Below, one piece after another: positions 58,304 to 64,000 of a stretch of 64,000 nucleotides of DNA. The notes below the pieces were generated by a model, which was not told the origin of the DNA, ran no database searches, and worked only from the letters and a program-made list of their open reading frames with translations. How positions within the stretch are numbered: position 1 is the first letter of the stretch; every line of letters starts with the position of its first letter. The DNA comes from Amborella trichopoda (taxonomy: Eukaryota; Streptophyta; Magnoliopsida; Amborellales; Amborellaceae): assembly GCF_000471905.2 (NCBI RefSeq), contig NW_006494719.1:930507-994506 (forward strand), given 5' to 3'. The position numbers were made by a program, and so were the translations under genes.

Positions 58304-58315
58304 CCTTTAGAGAAA
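58304..58315 (+). repeat. Candidate target-site duplication, right copy
   Basis: CCTTTAGAGAAA follows the poly(A) tract directly and equals 51427-51438. Confidence 0.6.
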
Positions 58316-61184
58316 GAAGAGAAGCTTTATGTAAACACAGGAGGCTATGCAATTTTCATTGTATTTTCTTCTCTCTAACTTTCCATATTTATAGGAAAGA
58401 AAATAGGCCCAATGTTCCATTTCTCAACAACTTTTTGAGAAACAACCACCCAAATCTTAGTGATGCTTATCGTCATCTCACATGAACTATAAAAAAACTT
58501 GAAAAAATAATTATTTATTTTATATATTATTTTTAATAAAATCTTTTAACAACATTAAAACCAGTACCCATAGGATTCCTCCCATAAAAAGAGGTGAGGA
58601 AATGTGAGGCCTCATGGACGTACACTGCCAATAGGTTTTGGTATTTTTTAAATCTGATTTGTCTATGACAGCAAATTAGGTTTAAAGTATTAAATTTGTT
58701 TCATGGGGGGTGTTTGCCGCAACAAGAAACAATCATCAAATGTTACTGCCAAATTTCTTACATATTTTATGCTGATTTGTTTTTGTTATCAGCCCGAAAA
58801 ACGTCCATCACCTATTTTTTCCGATCTTTAGTGGGGTCTCATTGACTTTTTTGAAGTATCCTTTTGAGCTATTTGCTCATTACTATAACAATGGCCTCAC
58901 CTAATGTAATCACCAACATATGTATTATCATGTTTCACAATATAAATTGTTTGAAATGTTGAACCATACTGAACGTTATGCCAAGTTTGAATCTTCAGGT
59001 AGTTTTGTTTACCATTCGGTTAGTTTTGAAATAAGGGCATAACATGGTTGTTTTTGTTTTTGCTTTGTTTTTTTTCTTTTTCTTTTTCTTTTTCTTTTTT
59101 TTGGAAAAAAGGAGGGTCGGGAGTGTTTTGATGCATTTCCGAATAAATTATGAGTAGCTAGACTTGAACAGATGCTTCTTAGAAGAATTTGTAAACATGG
59201 GAGAAAACAATATTGGTTGTGAACTTGTAATTAATGGCCCCTTACTATCTATCAAACTAAGCATATGCTTCTTGGCTTCGTGTTGAAGGGACCTAAACAT
59301 GTTTAAGATTAACTTTCAAAGTAAAGGGCAAAAAATGACGTGGGTCTACACTGTTAGCAGAAGTCTACCGAACAAATCCTAGTGCTTCTTGGCTTAGGGT
59401 GGAAATGGACCTTAGCATATTTATAGTTTAAGCCTGGAAGTTATGGGCAAAAAATGACATACATAATTTAAGGTAAAGAACAGGTATATACAAGTCCTAG
59501 GCTTTGCAGTGACGAGTAAATCAATAGCACTATAAAATATTCAAATTGGTCATCTCGATTTAGACAATCATGCATCTAAAAGAAAAAAAAAGAAAAATAT
59601 CTAAGATCTAAAATCTAAAAGAGGAAAAAAAACCCGATATCTAGGATCTAAAAATAGTGTACTATGATACTTTCCAGATCATCCATTTTTATGTGTTTAT
59701 AAATATGTTAGATTAGCACCATTTTTAGAGCTCCAAATTTCATAATCAACAGCTGAACAAACTTTCGAGCCATTATAAAAATTTCACCATACAATGTTTG
59801 TCCCAATAAAAAATACTACTAAAAATATAAATATAAATAAAAATTGATATTGACAAGCTTTTTATTTTGATATGTCCTTAGATCACACGATGGACATAAG
59901 GTTCCACACCGAATCTTATAGACCATGTCACTTGGTGATAGGCAAACATCTTAGTTCTTTTTTTTGGTAAATCTCATTCACCTTACATATCTTTTTCATC
60001 CTTCCTTATATCTTTCTTAAGGAGATTAACCTCATTTTTATAAAGGACATATAACTCTGTAATAGCACATTAATGGTCTATATGAGTTGAAATCCGAGTT
60101 TAACTCCGGCCTTAATTCTTCTAATGGCAGCTAATTAGTATTAACATGTTGTCATCAATCTATATCCCCCTGTTATGAGTTAAACTTATCATTAGGCTAC
60201 TAATGTCTTCCCATAATAGAATGTCATCTATGTATCTATTATCTATTATTATATATATAAAGTGAGAGGAGGACCTCTCTTCTTCTTTTTTTCCCAAGAG
60301 TTCTTTTTACTTTTTAATTTTGTCTTTTATTTGTTATTTTATTCCTATTTTTTCCCAATAAATTTGTGTCTTCCCAACTTCTATTATATTTATCACTGTT
60401 TATTGATATTCCCTCTCTCTTTTTCATTGAAGTTTCTCTCTATCTCTTTCATTGTATTCTCTCTCCTTCGCTCTCTTTCTCTCTCTCTTTCAATTAGTCA
60501 AATTTTTATTTATTTCCCTTAACCCCATATTATGGAATAATTACTCTCTCTCTACAGTTTTACATGCAAATCTTTTATTTTTTGTTTCTTTTCAATCGAT
60601 TTTCTCTCTCTCTCTAAGTAGTTATAGATAGTCACATTTATTTCCCTTAACTCCTATATTTATGGAATGATTACTTTTCTGTTTTTCTCCATTTTCCCTC
60701 TTAACAGATTTACATGTAAATTATTTATTTATCTTAATTTTATATATTTCCATTTGGGTCATTCTATTTCCATAAATCTCTTTCTCTCTCTCTCTCAATC
60801 AATGTGGCCTCTCTCTCTCTTGGTGGTTTACGCAAGCTAGCAGTGCACAAATACCTAATCCATCCATTTCCTAAGCTTTGAGGTTCTCTGGAATTCTATT
60901 GGGCAAATTTTTTTAATAGGTAATTTCCTCAATCTCCATGTGATTCTTGTCTGTCCATTTTTTTTTTTTATATAAGAAGTAATACGCGTACAAGGCATTT
61001 TTATACCCAACGACGGTTTAGCATTTTCCTCTTAGCCCCGAATTTCTATTATTCTTATTTTATTTATTAGTATTAGAATGGATTTAATTTTTTCCCTATT
61101 GATTATTTTCGTCTTAGTTTTTTTAAAAAAATTTGTTGGATTTTAAATCTGAAATTTTCCTTATATTCAATTTGCTAATATTTT
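58316..61184. other. AT-rich intergenic DNA with simple repeats
   Basis: No gene recognised. Contents: a (TTTTTC)n tract at about 59070-59100; two direct copies of a segment with GCTTCTTGGCTT and GGGCAAAAAATGAC about 122 bases apart (59268-59340 and 59390-59460); a further copy (about 59660-59810) of the dispersed repeat seen at 24975 and 48720; and a CT-rich region with several (CT)n runs (60415-60820). Confidence 0.5.
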
Positions 61185-61445
61185 ACATGAAAAAATTTAC
61201 CAAAATAACCCCCCTAAATATTTCGAAGGTATTTTGATGAATTTATTTTTCATGAAGAATTGTTTTTATATTTTTATTAGATGCGCCTTAGTAAAATGTA
61301 TATACCCTCTAAATTTCAGATCATTCCGATTTGTAAAATAAAATAAAAATAAAACAGTACCAGACAATCGTAATCATACGATGAAATTTAAACGATAATG
61401 AGGATAAACGAAATTACTATTCATTTTGACCGGTAAGAAAAACAA
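61185..61445. mobile_element. Half copy of foldback MITE family 1
   Basis: Matches the central palindrome and one arm of 144-610: TTTTTATATTTTTATTAGATGCGCCTTAGTA here (first 20 shared with both relatives), then CTCTAAATTTCAGATCATTC, CCAGACAATCG, and ACTATTCATTTT at the end. The second arm is missing on the left, so the copy is truncated. An A-rich tract follows (61450-61500). Confidence 0.7.
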
Positions 61446-61559
61446 ATTCATACATGAAAAAAATAAAAAAAATAAAAAAATTAAAAAAAATTAAAAAAAC
61501 CTTCCGAACTCCTACAGGCGAGAAAGGACAATGTTTTTTTTGCCTCCCACATAATCATC

Positions 61560-61895
61560 GTCCGTTTATTTTTAAGGAAACGTAGGGCATGGATCCACTT
61601 TAAAAACCCAGGCGCGAAAACAAATATCAGTTGAAAAGCTTCAAAGCTAAGGCAATATCAACGCTACCCTCTCCTCCCGCATGCTCTGTGAACCAGGGAC
61701 TTCCTCTGCGAAGCTCCTTCTCTCTCGCTCGCGTTCGGCTCTCCTGGCGGCTGACTCTCTACCTCCTCTCTCAATAAACTTTCAGGTGCTCTCCCGCATT
61801 CATTCGCTTGGAGTAATATGTCTCTGCTGGCATATCAAGGAGCCGCTGAGAAACAGGAAAACCGAAGACGAATCAGGATTAGGGCACTGAAATCG
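61560..61895 (+). CDS. Possible 5' UTR and first coding exon of a gene continuing beyond the window
   Basis: A GC- and CT-rich island (61600-61790) in AT-rich DNA looks like a plant 5' untranslated region. From ATG at 61818, 26 codons (MSLLAYQGAAEKQENRRRIR and six more) run to a good splice donor, ATCG|GTGAGT at 61895/61896, in phase 0. The T-rich sequence to the right would be the intron. I do not recognise the peptide. An alternative ATG at 61681 opens a different frame of 69 codons. No further exon could be placed with confidence before 64000. The start and end of transcription are not known. Confidence 0.35.
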
Positions 61896-64000
61896 GTGAG
61901 TAACCAAAGTTTTATTTGATTTATAGTCTGTAAATCACCATAAAAAACCTAAATTTGATTAGAAAATTTTATTTTCTGAGTAAAATAAAACCCCATATCC
62001 CTGCTGAAATTTCAACTCATTTTTCTCTCATTTTCACTGCTGAAATCGCCTGCATCTGTCCTCATTTGTATGATAATCTTTGCTCGAACGTGTCCACAAT
62101 CTCTGAATAAACAACAATCCCAAATCAAGAATAAAATCCTTCTTTTAAAAAAAATCAACTCAAAATTTTTAGTAGATCCCAAATTGAAGAGTTACAAAAA
62201 AACCCTACGTTTTTCCCTAATAAATCATAAAAAATGGGATAGGAAATCAATCATAAAAAATGGAAGAGAAACCTACATATGGGAGAGAAAATTTTTGCGT
62301 TGGGTTAATAATAATTAGGTGATTTCAATTTATGACAGTGAAATCAAACCCTATCACGAATAAACACCAATATTTTTCTTTAATGTCTAAATTAATGCCA
62401 AAGTTGTGATTAGATCTCAAAATAGAATTTGTGAATGAAGACGTTTGTTTCCCAGTGCTAGATGCAAAATAAATGTGTAGAAAAAAAAAAATACTCAATA
62501 AATCACTGTAGAAAATGCTTAAAAAGGTATATGAGGGAGAGAGAATAATTTTTAGGACTTTATGCATTCATTTGAATGAGATCATTGCTATCAAGGGTTT
62601 AGATATTGAGAATATAATTTGGTATGCCTTTTGGCCTTATACCTCATTACATTTAATGAACAATAGGTCTCTCATTTTTATCTTTTTTTTTTGGGAGTAT
62701 TCGTGTTTGACCTTATTTATCTTTTTAATTTATAAAATCCATCAAGGAATTGTTGTTAATTAGCTAAATTTTCTGAGTTGATGTGTTATTACTATCATTA
62801 GTATTCCTTTTCGAATGGAATTTAGTGTTTTTTACATTTTTTTATTTTACGGGCATGGAATTGTTCGTTTTCAGACTCTTTGCTTAGGTTATGGTATTTA
62901 GTCTTGAACACGTGGGGATAGAGACTAGCACATATATTTCATGTTTACTTTTGCTTAAGATTCAAGGTAGCTGAACAATCACAAACGAATGACAAGCTAT
63001 TACTGTAACTTATGCGAAAGACATGGTTCAATATTTGGAGGCCATGATCTGAGATTTGTAAGACTGTTTTTGCTTGCTTTTGTTATGGCTGGTTCAATAA
63101 TCATGTTTTTATTACTGCTGATTTTTTAGCCAAGGATGCAGTATGTATTTATTTCAATCTTCAGTGCACCCCATCTATTTATTTTGGCATTTTTTATTTC
63201 AGTGGGTCTCAGATCCAGGGAGACTAATATTAGTAATGCAGCTAATGTTTTTATTGAAGTGAATGTGGGGATTATTTATTGGGGCATTTTCACTTAATGG
63301 TAACTTTTCTTAGTGGATCATGCTCAGGTTTGGATCTTATGATGGAGCTTTAGAGTTCACTTTTGGGTTCTCTGAAGTATTTTTCTTTAGTTTTAAAGTG
63401 AATGTGGGGATTATTTACAGTGGATCCTGCACTGCTTTGGACCCCAAGATCCAAATTTTGATTTTTTTTTTTTTTTGCCGTTTTAGTTTCTGGTTTAATC
63501 TTAAGTATTGTGTTCGCTTTTTTTAATGAAGTTATTTCATTGATAATTGATCATAGCGATTGGATCATACACTAGAATAAGTGTTAAGAGTAAAATTAAG
63601 AATTTTTGCAAGCTGATATAGTGTGCATTATGTTAATTTTAAGCTTCTTACAGCATGTCTTTTGTATTTTGTTTTTATACTATGACTTGGAGATCTTTTC
63701 CAGTTTGGGTTTGAAAGGACATTTTATAGTTCTTCTCCAGATTTCTTGCATGATTGTTCTGTTGATTGTAAATGTTTAAATGGGTTTCAGTAATTTATGT
63801 GTTGAATTACTATCATTATTATTATTTGCATGGGTACAAATTATTATTTCCACTATTTGTTGAGGACGACAATCTTAACAGCTCTTGTGCTGATTTTATT
63901 TTTCTAAAAAAATTTAGATATTGTTTACTTTCTAACTCTTGATGAATTTATTGAGTTGGGAAATGGATGTAGAAGATTTGGGTTTGGGGAATGTATTATA
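61896..64000. other. T-rich DNA, probable intron or intergenic
   Basis: U-rich composition fits a plant intron following the donor at 61896. GTGAATGTGGGGATTATTTA occurs twice (63259 and 63399). A short segment at about 63130 has acceptor-like TTTTTTAG before CCAAGGATGCA and then GTATGT, a possible micro-exon, but this is weak. No ORF is supported. Confidence 0.35.

Noticed and set aside
60262-60522. A Phe/Leu/Ser-rich 86-codon ORF
   Set aside because: Low-complexity CT/T-rich sequence; composition alone explains it.

Overview
The window is nuclear DNA of a flowering plant. The evidence is an intact plastid-type nucleobase transporter gene, a captured piece of a plant-type ORC1 gene, plant plastid-free intergenic DNA, and plant families of endogenous pararetrovirus, LINE, copia and gypsy elements. 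Species or order cannot be read from the sequence. Most of the window is old transposable-element and viral DNA. The only complete host gene I recognise is the transporter at 25390-27078. Two 20-base N runs (22309-22328 and 48978-48997) are assembly gaps beside microsatellites.

Layout. 1-632: AT-rich DNA with a 467 bp foldback element (144-610) embedded in (TA)n. About 633-21615: a 21 kb cluster of broken copies of one endogenous caulimovirid. Its layout is one polyprotein ORF (movement protein, coat with zinc knuckle, aspartic protease, reverse transcriptase, RNase H), then a second ORF of unknown function, then a TATA promoter and leader ending at a tRNA-Met primer-binding site; this resembles the florendovirus layout. 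Copies A, B and C and an ORF2-promoter segment D lie head to tail on the minus strand. E is an inverted plus-strand fragment. B and C lack ORF2 and the promoter and share the same rearranged 3' junction. All copies carry stops or deletions; none can be read through.

21616-25389: a 197 bp foldback MITE and a 2.07 kb inverted-repeat element that has captured the 5' part of an ORC1 gene, both in (TA)n, then AT-rich DNA with an 83 bp tandem duplication. 25390-27078: the single-exon NCS1/PLUTO-type transporter, GC-rich against its surroundings. 27.7-44.3 kb: a retroelement zone between two 1.09 kb direct repeats. It holds minisatellites, a TATA region at 31.97 kb, a plus-strand plant mobile domain (PMD) ORF with a coiled-coil tail (33.3-36.7 kb), a minus-strand gypsy gag-protease remnant (36.8-39.95 kb) with no reverse transcriptase or integrase, and a GC-rich tandem-repeat block (41.6-42.4 kb).

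44.3-48.3 kb: a decayed minus-strand Ty1/copia element. 48.7-50.5 kb: simple repeats (CTA, CT) and a degenerate minisatellite. 51439-58303: a near full-length plus-strand L1-type LINE with a poly(A) tail and a candidate 12 bp target-site duplication, disabled by stops. 58.3-64 kb: AT-rich DNA, a half copy of the same foldback family as 144-610, and a possible first exon of a host gene running off the right edge (61818-61895).

I saw no RNA genes and no CRISPR-like system. The most notable items are the rearranged viral array, the ORC1-capturing element and its (TA)n-nested relatives, and the pol-less gag-protease element with an antisense PMD ORF.
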